Below are positions 17,728 through 26,442 of a DNA stretch of 64,000 nt, piece by piece. Positions within the stretch are counted from its first letter, which is position 1, and each line of letters opens with the position of its first letter. Position numbers and translations under genes: made by a program. Below the pieces are notes generated by a model. That model was given only the letters and a program-made list of their open reading frames with translations, ran no database searches and was not told the DNA's origin. Source of the DNA: Agaribacillus aureus (lineage in GTDB: Bacteria; Bacteroidota; Bacteroidia; Cytophagales; Cyclobacteriaceae); contig JAUJEB010000016.1 of NCBI GenBank assembly GCA_030442055.1, forward strand, positions 1 to 64,000. The letters run 5' to 3'.

Positions 17728-20700
17728 TCAAGGTTTTGTGGTGCTGTTTGAGATCCGGGGATCTGCCGAAAACTTTGCAATGTTATGTGATGCCAGCACC
17801 TTTCCCATTAACGTAGCCAGCTCATCAACCGCAGGCTCTTTGAGAAGCTCGGCCTGTTCACCCGGAACCCTGTAATCGTACACCTTGCCGGTTACTAGTT
17901 TTCTCCAGGATTCGAGGCTCTTCATATGGGCTTTGTGTGATTTACCATCAGGCTGAATTAGTATAACGTTGCCATGATAGGATTGCGGGTGATGGCCTCT
18001 GATCATTTCATGATGAATAAGCTTATAATCCATTAGGTGAGAGGGAAGGACCCAATTTTTAGCTTTATAGAGCTGAAAGGCTTTAAGCCAACCGTATTTT
18101 AAAAGTCGCTTTTTTAAGTAGAATGCCCTGGACCTCATTGATCCTAAAAAGCTTTTGGCAGGTTTTGTCTTAGGGCTGTCACCGGTGGCTTCCAACACTG
18201 AGATCGTCTCATTTTCTCCAATGATAATTTTAGGAAGATCATTTGAAGGAAACCGACTACCTATCAAAAAGACGATATCCACTTTTTGTCCCTGAGACTG
18301 AAGCTCCCTTGAAACCTCATAAGCCAGCAACCCACCGAAACAGTACCCACCGAGATGATAAGGGCCCTGGGGCTTGAATTTTCGTATTTTCCTGGCGTAA
18401 TATGTGGCCATATCTTTGAGAGAATAATATGGCTTTCCATCGCTGCCAAGCTCATCGATCTGCACACCATAAACCGGGTAGTCGGCTGGTAGGTGGGCGG
18501 CTAGTTGATAATAGCTTAGTACATTCCCGCTAGGCGTATGCAGCAGAAACAATGGCGTTTGTGTGCCTTCCTCTCTGATGGGTACAATCGTATTCTTTTC
18601 TTCCGTATCTTGTTGTTCCTGAATAATCCAATTACTCAACCTGGCAATGGTAGGAAATTTCATAAGAGCCGATACGACTATGTTTACGCCCATCCGTTTT
18701 TCGATTTGGGTAACCATATAGACAGCCAATAATGAATGTCCCCCCAGGTCGAAGAAGTTGTCGTGAATGCTTATTTGTTCGATATTGAGGGTATCAACCC
18801 AGATTTCCATGATAGCTTTCTCAGTGTCATTTCTCGGAGCTACTATCTTTTTGTCGGCATTTTCAATAGACAGGTCAACTTTGGGTAAAGCTTTAATGTC
18901 GATTTTACCATTGGGTGACTTGGGAAACTGATCTATCTTGTAAAATATCGCCGGAACCATATGCTTGGGCAATTTATCTTCTGCCAGCAGTTTCAGCTGT
19001 TCCTTTGCCACCCCCTTACTGTCAACAGTATAATAAGCAATTATTTTTTGCATCGCCGGGCCCTCATCGCTTAATACTACCTTGCACTGATTTACATTGG
19101 GAATATCATTAATAGCTGTTTCAATTTCGCCCAATTCTATCCTCATACCCCTCAGTTTGACTAAGTTGTCAATCCGGCCTATAAAATCAATATCGCCGTT
19201 CGGAAGATATCGGCCAATATCGCCGGTTTTGTATATTTTTTCACCGTTATTGGTAAAAGGGTTATTAATGAATTTTTTGTTGGTAGCGTCTTCATTATTG
19301 TAATAACCCCTGGCCAATCCAATACCCCCTATGTAAATCTCTCCCGGAACTCCAACCGGTACCGGCTTGAGATTGTCATCCAGCAGATAGGTTTTATAAT
19401 TTGCAAATGGCCTTCCTATAGCTGTTTTTTTTGTGCCTTTCCTGAATTCTGAAATAGTGGCACCGATGGTAGCTTCACTGGGGCCATAGCCATTGAAAAA
19501 CTTTCTCCCCGCCGACCATTTGTCCACCAACATTTCGGGACAGGCCTCACCAGTCACTGTGATGACCTTTAAATGAGGGAGCTTCGCTTTGGGAAGTATA
19601 CTCAGCGCCGAAGGTGGCAGGGTTACGTGTGATATCTTCTTCTGATTTAATAGCCTTATGAGATCCGGTCCCGGCAAAATTTGATCCTTTTGGGCGATGC
19701 ACAAGGTTGCTCCCGAAAGCAAAGCCATTCCTATTTCACATATGGAGGCATCAAAGCTAAGAGAGGCAAATTGTAATACGCAATGGCCCTGCCTTAATTC
19801 GTACTTTCTGATGTGATCGATAATTAGATTAGGCAATCCCTTGTGTTCTATCAGGACCCCTTTTGGTTGTCCCGTGGACCCGGAAGTGTAGATCATATAA
19901 GCGAGATCATTAACAGAAATTTGCCTGTTAGGATTTTTGTCGCTTTCGCTGGCAATCAGTCCGGCACTATCCTGATCGACCAGAATTGTATGCAGGTTAA
20001 TTTTTGTGAGGTTTGAGCAGTGATTGGCCGTACTCAATAAAAATTTGATAGCAGCGTCATGGAGCATATATTCTTTGCGCTGTACCGGATATTCCGGGTC
20101 GATGGCGACATAGGCACCTCCGGATTTTAGTACTGCCAATACGCTTATAACCATTTCAAAAGACCTGTCGAGCTGGATTCCCACAAAGTCTTCTTTTTCA
20201 ATGCCCATGCTGATTAACAGATGAGCCAGCTTATTGGCCTTTCTGTTCAATGCATCATAAGTCATAGATTTTTTCCCAAAACTAAGGGCTATGGCATTGG
20301 GTGTTTTTTTGACCTGCTCCTCAAACAGCTGATGGAAACACTTGTCCTTTGGATAAGGTTTAGAGGTTTCATTCCAGTGAAATACCATCTCCTCATGCTC
20401 TTTGTCTGTGAGGATGGGTATATCCTTGACCGGCAATTCCCTGTTCTCCGCCAGTCTTTGGACAAGTATCTGATAATGATCGACCAATCGTCGTATCATC
20501 TCATCATCGTAAATATCTACATTATAATCGAACGCGCAGTTAAGTTGCCCACTGTGCTCCTCTGTGATCTCAAGTGTAAGGTCAAATTTAGCATGTGTTA
20601 CAGCCTTTTCCACTTTTGTGATCGTCAGATTATCCATGACAAAGGCCTCTTTTTTGTAGTTTTGATAGGCGAACATTACCTGGAATATGGGGCTGAAGCT

Positions 20701-21864
20701 TGGATTCCTTTCCGGGTTAATGGCTTCCACCAATTTATCAAAAGGAATATCCTGATTTTTGAAGGCTTCGGAAATTGTGGTGCCGGTCGCTTTTAGCGTA
20801 TCGCAAAAATTGAGATGACCTTCAATGGTAGTTCTCAATGGGATGGTCCTGACAAAGACATCGATGTGTTCTTTTTTACTTTCGTCCCTATGCCGCCCTG
20901 AAAAGGGGGAGCCAACCACAATGTCCTCCTTGCCGGCATATCTGCTCAGCAGGATTTTAAAGGCGCTTAGAAAACCAATGTAGTCAGAGCAATCATCTTT
21001 CCGGCAAACCCTTGTAAAATTAGCATGTGTTTGCCTGTCAATCGAAAAAGTAATTCTTTTCCCGTTAAAGGTCTGTGTTGATGGCCTCACCTTGTTGGTT
21101 GGCAACTCCAGTAACTGGGGAACATTTTTAAATTGATGCTGCCAATAAGCAATCTGTTTTTCCCAGTTGTCGTTATCACTGTCGTCGTGAATACCCAGAT
21201 CCTGTAGCGCCGGCAATGAGGCGGTCTGCCCCTTAATTCGTGCATTATACCCAAGCGCCAGTTCCTTTTTAAAAATTTCAAAAGACCAGCCGTCCGATAT
21301 AATATGATGCATATTAAGCAACAACCGGTATTTTTGCTCACCCAGCCACACGACCGTTACGGCCAGCAGCGGGCCGCGCTTCAAATCAAATACGTGATTG
21401 GCTTCCACCAGTGATAACTCTTCGATTTTCTGAGCACGCCCTTCTTTGGTAGTTTGACTTAAATTGTGGAAAGTGACTTTAAAGGGAATACTTTCATGAA
21501 TTTCTCTGAAAACATCATTGCCAATTTCTCTGAAAGTGGTTCTTAAGGCCGGATGGCGTTGAATGATTGCTTTAACACTGTCTTCCAGGTTTGAAACTTC
21601 CAGCGCTCCAGTTAGCTCATATTGCTGGATAAGATTATAACTGCCCCCTACATTTTGATATTGGCTGAGATACCATAACCTTCTTTGTGCCGGGGAAAGC
21701 GGGCTTAGCTGACTTTTGCTTTTTTCTCTATGATCCTGCGTATTTGTTGGTTCGGGAAGAATCTCTGGCAACGCTTTGTGGGTGTCCATAGAAGGAGTTG
21801 TCATAGATTGAAAGCTTAAAGTGTATGGCATCATGATGTCTGTTATTTGGTCGTAACTTTTCAC
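17728..21864 (-). CDS. Stand-alone single-module NRPS (C-A-PCP-TE)
   Basis: This 1378-residue protein has the order condensation (about 50-480; HHIISDG with catalytic His187), adenylation (about 500-1000; YTSGSTG near 658, GYGPSEAT, YKTGD, NGKI), carrier protein (Ser1044 in GGHSLL) and thioesterase-like domain (about 1110-1360). Alignment by eye to GrsA gives a specificity code of D-A-C-T-T-T-G-I-G-K, which I cannot match to a known amino acid. A single C-A-PCP-TE module with an N-terminal C domain often joins an acyl or aminoacyl donor to one amino acid. The TE-like domain is odd: the nucleophile position is Cys1175 (GYCFGG), the usual Asp is Gly1202 (FLIGSRFP) and the usual His is Gln1337 (PGEQAE). 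No phosphopantetheinyl transferase is nearby. The MATE exporter upstream may belong with it. Confidence 0.92.
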   Translation of the reverse strand: MKSYDQITDIMMPYTLSFQSMTTPSMDTHKALPEILPEPTNTQDHREKSKSQLSPLSPAQRRLWYLSQYQNVGGSYNLIQQYELTGALEVSNLEDSVKAIIQRHPALRTTFREIGNDVFREIHESIPFKVTFHNLSQTTKEGRAQKIEELSLVEANHVFDLKRGPLLAVTVVWLGEQKYRLLLNMHHIISDGWSFEIFKKELALGYNARIKGQTASLPALQDLGIHDDSDNDNWEKQIAYWQHQFKNVPQLLELPTNKVRPSTQTFNGKRITFSIDRQTHANFTRVCRKDDCSDYIGFLSAFKILLSRYAGKEDIVVGSPFSGRHRDESKKEHIDVFVRTIPLRTTIEGHLNFCDTLKATGTTISEAFKNQDIPFDKLVEAINPERNPSFSPIFQVMFAYQNYKKEAFVMDNLTITKVEKAVTHAKFDLTLEITEEHSGQLNCAFDYNVDIYDDEMIRRLVDHYQILVQRLAENRELPVKDIPILTDKEHEEMVFHWNETSKPYPKDKCFHQLFEEQVKKTPNAIALSFGKKSMTYDALNRKANKLAHLLISMGIEKEDFVGIQLDRSFEMVISVLAVLKSGGAYVAIDPEYPVQRKEYMLHDAAIKFLLSTANHCSNLTKINLHTILVDQDSAGLIASESDKNPNRQISVNDLAYMIYTSGSTGQPKGVLIEHKGLPNLIIDHIRKYELRQGHCVLQFASLSFDASICEIGMALLSGATLCIAQKDQILPGPDLIRLLNQKKISHVTLPPSALSILPKAKLPHLKVITVTGEACPEMLVDKWSAGRKFFNGYGPSEATIGATISEFRKGTKKTAIGRPFANYKTYLLDDNLKPVPVGVPGEIYIGGIGLARGYYNNEDATNKKFINNPFTNNGEKIYKTGDIGRYLPNGDIDFIGRIDNLVKLRGMRIELGEIETAINDIPNVNQCKVVLSDEGPAMQKIIAYYTVDSKGVAKEQLKLLAEDKLPKHMVPAIFYKIDQFPKSPNGKIDIKALPKVDLSIENADKKIVAPRNDTEKAIMEIWVDTLNIEQISIHDNFFDLGGHSLLAVYMVTQIEKRMGVNIVVSALMKFPTIARLSNWIIQEQQDTEEKNTIVPIREEGTQTPLFLLHTPSGNVLSYYQLAAHLPADYPVYGVQIDELGSDGKPYYSLKDMATYYARKIRKFKPQGPYHLGGYCFGGLLAYEVSRELQSQGQKVDIVFLIGSRFPSNDLPKIIIGENETISVLEATGDSPKTKPAKSFLGSMRSRAFYLKKRLLKYGWLKAFQLYKAKNWVLPSHLMDYKLIHHEMIRGHHPQSYHGNVILIQPDGKSHKAHMKSLESWRKLVTGKVYDYRVPGEQAELLKEPAVDELATLMGKVLASHNIAKFSADPRISNSTTKP

Positions 21865-22711
21865 TCAAAGTGAATACCAGAATTTTGAAAAGGCACTCAG
21901 GGCTTCTAAAGGTGGGTTTTTGTAAATTGTCATCTTTTTTTATTCCCAGAATGGGACAACACGGATGAAATTGGGAAAATATATAAGGCAGTTATTCCTT
22001 AGAATTTTGCTGTTAATATCCAGTGAGTTACACCAGTTCTTGACTCAAATTTTATATTGATGACGTGCTTAAAAGTAAGCAGACACAAGCGGTAAGGAAC
22101 GGGGCAAAGAAGATTTTTGACAGGCTGAATAATGCGAGGAATCAAACTTTTAGCGGTACATAAAAAGTAAAGTTTGAACCCGGGTATGGCTATCAACCGC
22201 AGCTATTTGGCTGTCATACTAAAGTTCGTAAAATACAAATTGAAACGGCGTCAGTAGGTAAGGATTGTTCCTATGGTTTTAGTGACGATACCGTCTTACA
22301 TTGCCAGGCGTGTCGAGAAGTCTTGCTTCATCAGCTTGGAAAGATAAGGGCAGGGTAGGGCAGTGACGGCAGGATCATCGTCGGCTGGAATTCCGGGACG
22401 CGGTTTACCTGCCATGCCACCATCCGGGAATTATGTCAGTTAGTTTTATAGAGAGCTTTGAAAGTGCTGGTATTGAACTGCCAAAGCCCATGGTGCGATT
22501 GACAGAACCCGACAGTGTAGAAGTCCTGATAACTGCTTGTTACCACTTCTTAAACCAATTCTGGTAGAGCTTGATTCCAAATTGAAGCAATTGAGAGAAT
22601 GGTAAATATACAAATTTTGTATTTATTATTTGTATTTATTTGATAATAAGATAATTATATTCATTTAATTAAAGTTAAAAATTAATTAATTTGACGCATA
22701 TAAAAGTAAAG
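21865..22711. other. 847-bp gap between NRPS and MATE genes
   Basis: There is no long ORF. The middle (about 22250-22570) is richer in G and C than its surroundings and looks like decayed coding DNA, but I could not assign it to a family. A 44-codon frame at 22433-22567 (+) starts MSVSFIESFE and ends at TAG. It has no neighbour support. The last 140 bp are very AT-rich and precede the MATE stop. Confidence 0.4.
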
Positions 22712-24007
22712 CTATTTTGGAGGGATAAACGATTTTGCTAATATCGTTTGGGTAATTCCCCTGGCCAAAAAGAAAATCATCAGCGCCAGCCATAGTCCAT
22801 GATTATGGTAGTAGTTGCTAAGAACAAACTGCGCCGGAAGATAACATAAAACAGTGGCGATCAGCATTGAATTTCTCATCGCTTTTGACGCTGTAAGTCC
22901 AATGTAGACACCATCCCAAATAAACGGAATGACCATTAAAACAGGGGAAAAAATCATCCAGACCAGGTAGTCCTGGGCCATCAGATACACGGGCTCCTGG
23001 TTAGTTATCATCCGTAAAATATCAGTTCCGGAGGCATAAAAAATACCGGTAAATAGTAAGCCAATTCCTATGCCCCACAGAAAACATAATTTTATCGACA
23101 TCTTTAATTTATTATATTTTCCGGCGCCGAAATATTTTCCTGTAATTGACTCGGCAGCAAAGGCAAACCCGTCAATTCCATAGGCGGCGATCGTAAAGAA
23201 TTCCAGTAGGACGATGTTGGCGGCCCCGACAGTAACGCCCATGTTTCCGGATTGGATTTTAAAATAGGTAAGAGTAAAAATCAAACATAATGTACGGATG
23301 ATGATATCGAGGTTAATTTGCAAAAAGGATTTAATGGCGGGCCAGTGAATTATTTTTTCCCAATCAAAATGAGCGCTCACCGATCGATGCTTCCAAAGCA
23401 GAAATAAGCCACCGCAAACTAGGCCGGTATATTGGGCCAGGACCGTTCCGAGCGCAACACCATCCGCTTTCATACCGGCGTATTTGACAAAGTAAAAACT
23501 GCCTGAAATATTGACCGTGTTGACGAGGATAGTTAAGATCATGGGTATCTTCGCATCCTGCATCCCCAGAAACCAACCAATAATTACATACCCCATCAGT
23601 GTGGCTGGCGCAGCATAAATTCGAACGTTGTAATAAGCTACCAGCGAGGCCTCTACCTCCGGCGATGTGTCAAACAGCGGTAATCCCAGCTGCAGCAAAT
23701 AGGATCGACAAAGGATCAATATTAACCCAATGGTAATGGCAATAAGAGAAGCCCGGAAAAAAAGATAGAAAGTCTCGGGCCTGTTTTTATTGCCATAAGC
23801 CTGAGCAGTGAGTCCGGTGGTACCCATTCTTAAAAAGCCAAATCCCCAATAGAGAAAGTTGAACAAGCTTGTACCAAAACCCACAGCCAGGATGAAATGG
23901 GCTGATTCGAGATGGCCCATTAGCGCCACATCTACAATGCTCAACAGTGGCACCGATAAATTGCTTATTATATTGGGTAAGGCTAATTTTAAGATTTCCT
24001 TATTCAA
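22712..24007 (-). CDS. MATE-family multidrug/metabolite exporter (DinF-like)
   Basis: This 431-residue protein has 12 hydrophobic helices in two similar halves. It opens LALPNIISNLSVPLLSIVDVALMG, the MATE N-lobe signature, and has the GxxTAQAYG element of the DinF branch near residue 65. It exports small molecules using Na+ or H+ gradients across the inner membrane. It lies upstream of the NRPS on the same strand but 847 bp away, so co-transcription is uncertain. Export of the NRPS product is a reasonable guess. Confidence 0.93.
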   Translation of the reverse strand: MNKEILKLALPNIISNLSVPLLSIVDVALMGHLESAHFILAVGFGTSLFNFLYWGFGFLRMGTTGLTAQAYGNKNRPETFYLFFRASLIAITIGLILILCRSYLLQLGLPLFDTSPEVEASLVAYYNVRIYAAPATLMGYVIIGWFLGMQDAKIPMILTILVNTVNISGSFYFVKYAGMKADGVALGTVLAQYTGLVCGGLFLLWKHRSVSAHFDWEKIIHWPAIKSFLQINLDIIIRTLCLIFTLTYFKIQSGNMGVTVGAANIVLLEFFTIAAYGIDGFAFAAESITGKYFGAGKYNKLKMSIKLCFLWGIGIGLLFTGIFYASGTDILRMITNQEPVYLMAQDYLVWMIFSPVLMVIPFIWDGVYIGLTASKAMRNSMLIATVLCYLPAQFVLSNYYHNHGLWLALMIFFLARGITQTILAKSFIPPK

Positions 24008-24042
24008 ATCAGCAATATTTTATTATCTTTAAAATAAATAAA

Positions 24043-24318
24043 ATGTTAATTGAAATGTCCTCATCTTCCATCAGAATTTTAGCAGTAGTTTTTTTAGCCT
24101 TTTGTATTGTCCCGGTTTTGTCCGTGGTGCTATCTGTGGCAGGGTCAATTGTAGGTGGCATATTTAGTGTGTTTAGCTCGGTATTTGGCGCACTCATAGG
24201 TGTTTTTGTTGGTATATTTGGCGCTGTGGGTGGTGTGTTTGCCGGTATTTTTGGCTCTAAATTCTTTTTGTTTGTATTGTTATTGGTTGGTTTGGTTTAT
24301 CTTCTTCGCAAAGCTTAA
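24043..24318 (+). CDS. Small glycine-zipper membrane protein
   Basis: The product is 91 residues from the ATG at 24043; another ATG lies at 24055. Upstream in-frame codons overlap the divergent MATE gene, so I do not use them. A first hydrophobic helix (about 12-35) is followed by a run of small residues with Gly every four positions (GGIFSVFSS.., GALIGVFVGIFGAVGG), then a second helix ending YLLRKA. Such glycine zippers mediate tight helix packing or membrane oligomers. The stop overlaps the convergent exonuclease gene by 4 bp. Function unknown. Confidence 0.65.
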   Translation: MLIEMSSSSIRILAVVFLAFCIVPVLSVVLSVAGSIVGGIFSVFSSVFGALIGVFVGIFGAVGGVFAGIFGSKFFLFVLLLVGLVYLLRKA

Positions 24319-25691
24319 TAAGGTATTACTTTTTCTGCCGTATTTTTTTTCAGGAAGCCTTTGATTATTTGTTGTACTTCCCGGTTGTCTTCCTGCTTGT
24401 CAATGCAATTTTTTAATGTTTCGATATTGTCTGTTGCGGCTGCTTCTTCAGCGTAACCGTAGCCGCAGTACCTGCCCTTTTCAATTTGTACTACAGATAT
24501 TTCATTTTCGTGTCGTCCACGGTCGATTATCAGAAAGTTAGCGTGGTCATATTCCATGGACTTGACAACGGTCATGGCCCTGCTATTATAATCCTCCTGC
24601 CGGTCCTTTTCTCTGCAATGGCCATCGCAATGTTGGGTCAGATGTCTGATGCAGGGGCCGTTGGTGTAATCCAGGCCCGCTAGTTTCGGGCACAGGTCAA
24701 ATTCTTCTACCGTATGGTTCAAAAACCCCTTTGCCTGGTTTTGAGAAGTAAAAACGGCGATAGGGTGGTTCTTCCCTGATATTTTCCCTGCTTTAAAATG
24801 GATAAAACCGTCGATCAGCAATTCCATAAAAACGCCATAGTTGTATCCCGACTTCAACTGTGCCCGGTTAAAATAAGGTTTGTGACGTTTTATTTCAACG
24901 GATTCCAATAACATGGAAATCAGCTCGCTGCCGGTTAGTTCATATTCAATAAAAGCCATTTCATTTCGCAGCTCGATGGCTTTGAGGTTATCAAAATTGT
25001 TGAGATGCGCCCGGATCCTGGACTTGATGTTTTTACTTTTGCCGACATATATCAATTCATGGTGCCCGTTAAAAAAATAATATACGCCGGCTTTGTCTGG
25101 CAATGCATCAATAATGTCAGGGGAAAGGTTGGAATTCAAGTGAGCTGGTAGGTGTTTAGGCTTCCCACCCGCGGCAATAATGTTATGCTGATCTTTGGCT
25201 AACAACATTTCAAATAGCGTTACTGTCGCTAATGCGTCGCCCGAGGCACGGTGTCTGTGGCTAATGTTGATATTCAGATCCTTGCAGAGTCTTCCCAGGC
25301 TGTAAGAGGTCTTTCCCGGCATCAGCAGTCTGCTCAATTTGACGGTACATAGCTTTGGACGGTTAAAATCATACCCAAGGCTTTTAAATTCTGATCTTAT
25401 GAAATTATAATCAAAGCCGACGTTGTGCGCTACAAATACAGCATCACTGGTGAGATCTACGATATCTTTGGCAACTTCAAAAAATTTGGGTGCATCCGCG
25501 ACCATATCATCGTCGATCCCGGTTAGCTCCGTAATGTAAAAGGGTATGCGCCGCTCCGGGTTGATGAGTGTGGAATATTCGTTAATGATTTTGGTGCCAT
25601 CATGCTGGTAAATGGCGATTTCCGTAATTTTATCGGATTTGGAATTGCCGCCCGTGGTCTCTATATCGATGATGGTAAACATAACCATCAA
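24315..25691 (-). CDS. DnaQ-like 3'-5' exonuclease fused to GIY-YIG (UvrC/Cho-like) nuclease
   Basis: The product is 458 residues; the real start may be the ATG at 25682 (MFTIIDIETTG). The N-terminal part (about 1-170) is a DEDDh exonuclease: ExoI IIDIETTG, ExoII HNVGFDYNFI, ExoIII HRASGDALAT. From about 200 a GIY-YIG domain follows (KAGVYYFFNG...LIYVGKSKNIKSR), with the later Glu in ELISMLLE. A C-terminal region with four Cys (CIRHLTQHCDGHC) resembles part of UvrC/Cho. The fusion is known in Bacteroidota and Actinobacteria and is linked to DNA repair. The gene stands alone. Confidence 0.92.
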   Translation of the reverse strand: MMVMFTIIDIETTGGNSKSDKITEIAIYQHDGTKIINEYSTLINPERRIPFYITELTGIDDDMVADAPKFFEVAKDIVDLTSDAVFVAHNVGFDYNFIRSEFKSLGYDFNRPKLCTVKLSRLLMPGKTSYSLGRLCKDLNINISHRHRASGDALATVTLFEMLLAKDQHNIIAAGGKPKHLPAHLNSNLSPDIIDALPDKAGVYYFFNGHHELIYVGKSKNIKSRIRAHLNNFDNLKAIELRNEMAFIEYELTGSELISMLLESVEIKRHKPYFNRAQLKSGYNYGVFMELLIDGFIHFKAGKISGKNHPIAVFTSQNQAKGFLNHTVEEFDLCPKLAGLDYTNGPCIRHLTQHCDGHCREKDRQEDYNSRAMTVVKSMEYDHANFLIIDRGRHENEISVVQIEKGRYCGYGYAEEAAATDNIETLKNCIDKQEDNREVQQIIKGFLKKNTAEKVIPY

Positions 25692-25742
25692 ATTTATGAA
25701 TTCTGAAAATCAATTGTATGGCAGGGACAAAAAAATCCCCAT

Positions 25743-25764
25743 TTGTGCCAAATAATTGGCACAA
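25743..25764. promoter_or_regulatory. Perfect inverted repeat upstream of the exonuclease gene
   Basis: TTGTGCCAA-ATAA-TTGGCACAA forms a 9-bp stem with a 4-nt loop, 52 bp upstream of the exonuclease start. On the minus strand it is followed a few bases later by a run of seven T, so it may end the transcript of the small ORF at 25837-26013. It may instead be an operator of the exonuclease gene. Confidence 0.55.
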
Positions 25765-25836
25765 TACGGTCAGTATACACCATACAATGTCTTATAGTGT
25801 ACCGTCGGGAAGATTAATCAGGACCTAATAAATCAA

Positions 25837-26013
25837 TTAAGCCTTGTTAATATCTTTTTGCTTCAAAATTTCCCCCCAAATCCGGTTTTCTTCCTTGATT
25901 TGGTTAACGACCCGCTTGTGAACCTGTGCTTTCCTAAAGTGATTTCTGATCATAATGACAACCACACTTACAAGCAAAATGACTGATGCTTGTATAAATA
26001 GCATTCCCAGCAT
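25837..26013 (-). CDS. Small single-pass membrane protein (58 aa)
   Basis: A short frame encodes an N-terminal hydrophobic helix (about 5-22, IQASVILLVSVVVIMI). A highly basic then charged tail follows (NHFRKAQVHKRVVNQIK, EENRIWGEILKQKD). Helix plus basic stop-transfer is the normal layout of a real mini-membrane protein with its tail in the cytoplasm. No Shine-Dalgarno is seen, as usual for this phylum. Function unknown. Confidence 0.55.
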   Translation of the reverse strand: MLGMLFIQASVILLVSVVVIMIRNHFRKAQVHKRVVNQIKEENRIWGEILKQKDINKA

Positions 26014-26442
26014 AGTATTTAATTAATTAGAATTAGAAATTGTTTTATTTGCTCAATCTGCCACGAAAGCATTAATCAATAGCAGATTGAAATCGATATA
26101 GTAAGGGTGAGTTTTATACTATGCAATGTAGTGTAATTGCGATGGGGGATGGGGCTGATTTTTTATCGAAAGAAATTTGGGTAATATATGGTTTGAAATG
26201 TAATTATTTTTATGTTGGATTGAAGGAATTGTATAAAAACTATCTTAAGAATATAGGCAGAACGTTACAATAAAACGCCTTTTTTTACCTTGCAGAGGCA
26301 TTTAATGATTAAAACAGGTGAAAAAGCCATCTTGATAAAGCCGTCATGTTTACATATTTCAAATTACCTTTACAATGTATCAAAATCCTGTTTCATACGT
26401 AAAATTAGTGTTATTATTAAGTTGGACCGTTCATATTACCAC
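26014..26442. other. Intergenic region upstream of the amidohydrolase gene
   Basis: An inverted repeat TCAATCTGC-N20-GCAGATTGA lies at 26053-26090, 40 bp upstream of the small minus-strand ORF. The in-frame codons before the amidohydrolase start at 26443 (from 26290) show no coding character. A TACCTTGC element at about 26287 resembles a -7 box. Confidence 0.35.

Noticed and set aside
20221-20796. 191-codon plus-strand frame inside the NRPS gene
   Set aside because: It lies wholly antisense to conserved A- and C-domain code; the translation has no recognisable domain.
21999-22196. 65-codon minus-strand frame upstream of the NRPS
   Set aside because: No promoter, no domain and no neighbour support; kept only as part of the gap description.
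23947-24042. Extended start of the glycine-zipper gene
   Set aside because: The extra 32 codons overlap the divergent MATE gene start and encode no conserved segment; the ATG at 24043 gives a normal membrane protein.
25756-25771. TGGCAC sequence as a sigma-54 promoter
   Set aside because: No GC at the -12 position; the TGGCAC is one arm of a perfect inverted repeat.
26290-26442. Extended start of the amidohydrolase gene
   Set aside because: The extra 51 codons precede a proper signal peptide at 26443, which could not work internally.
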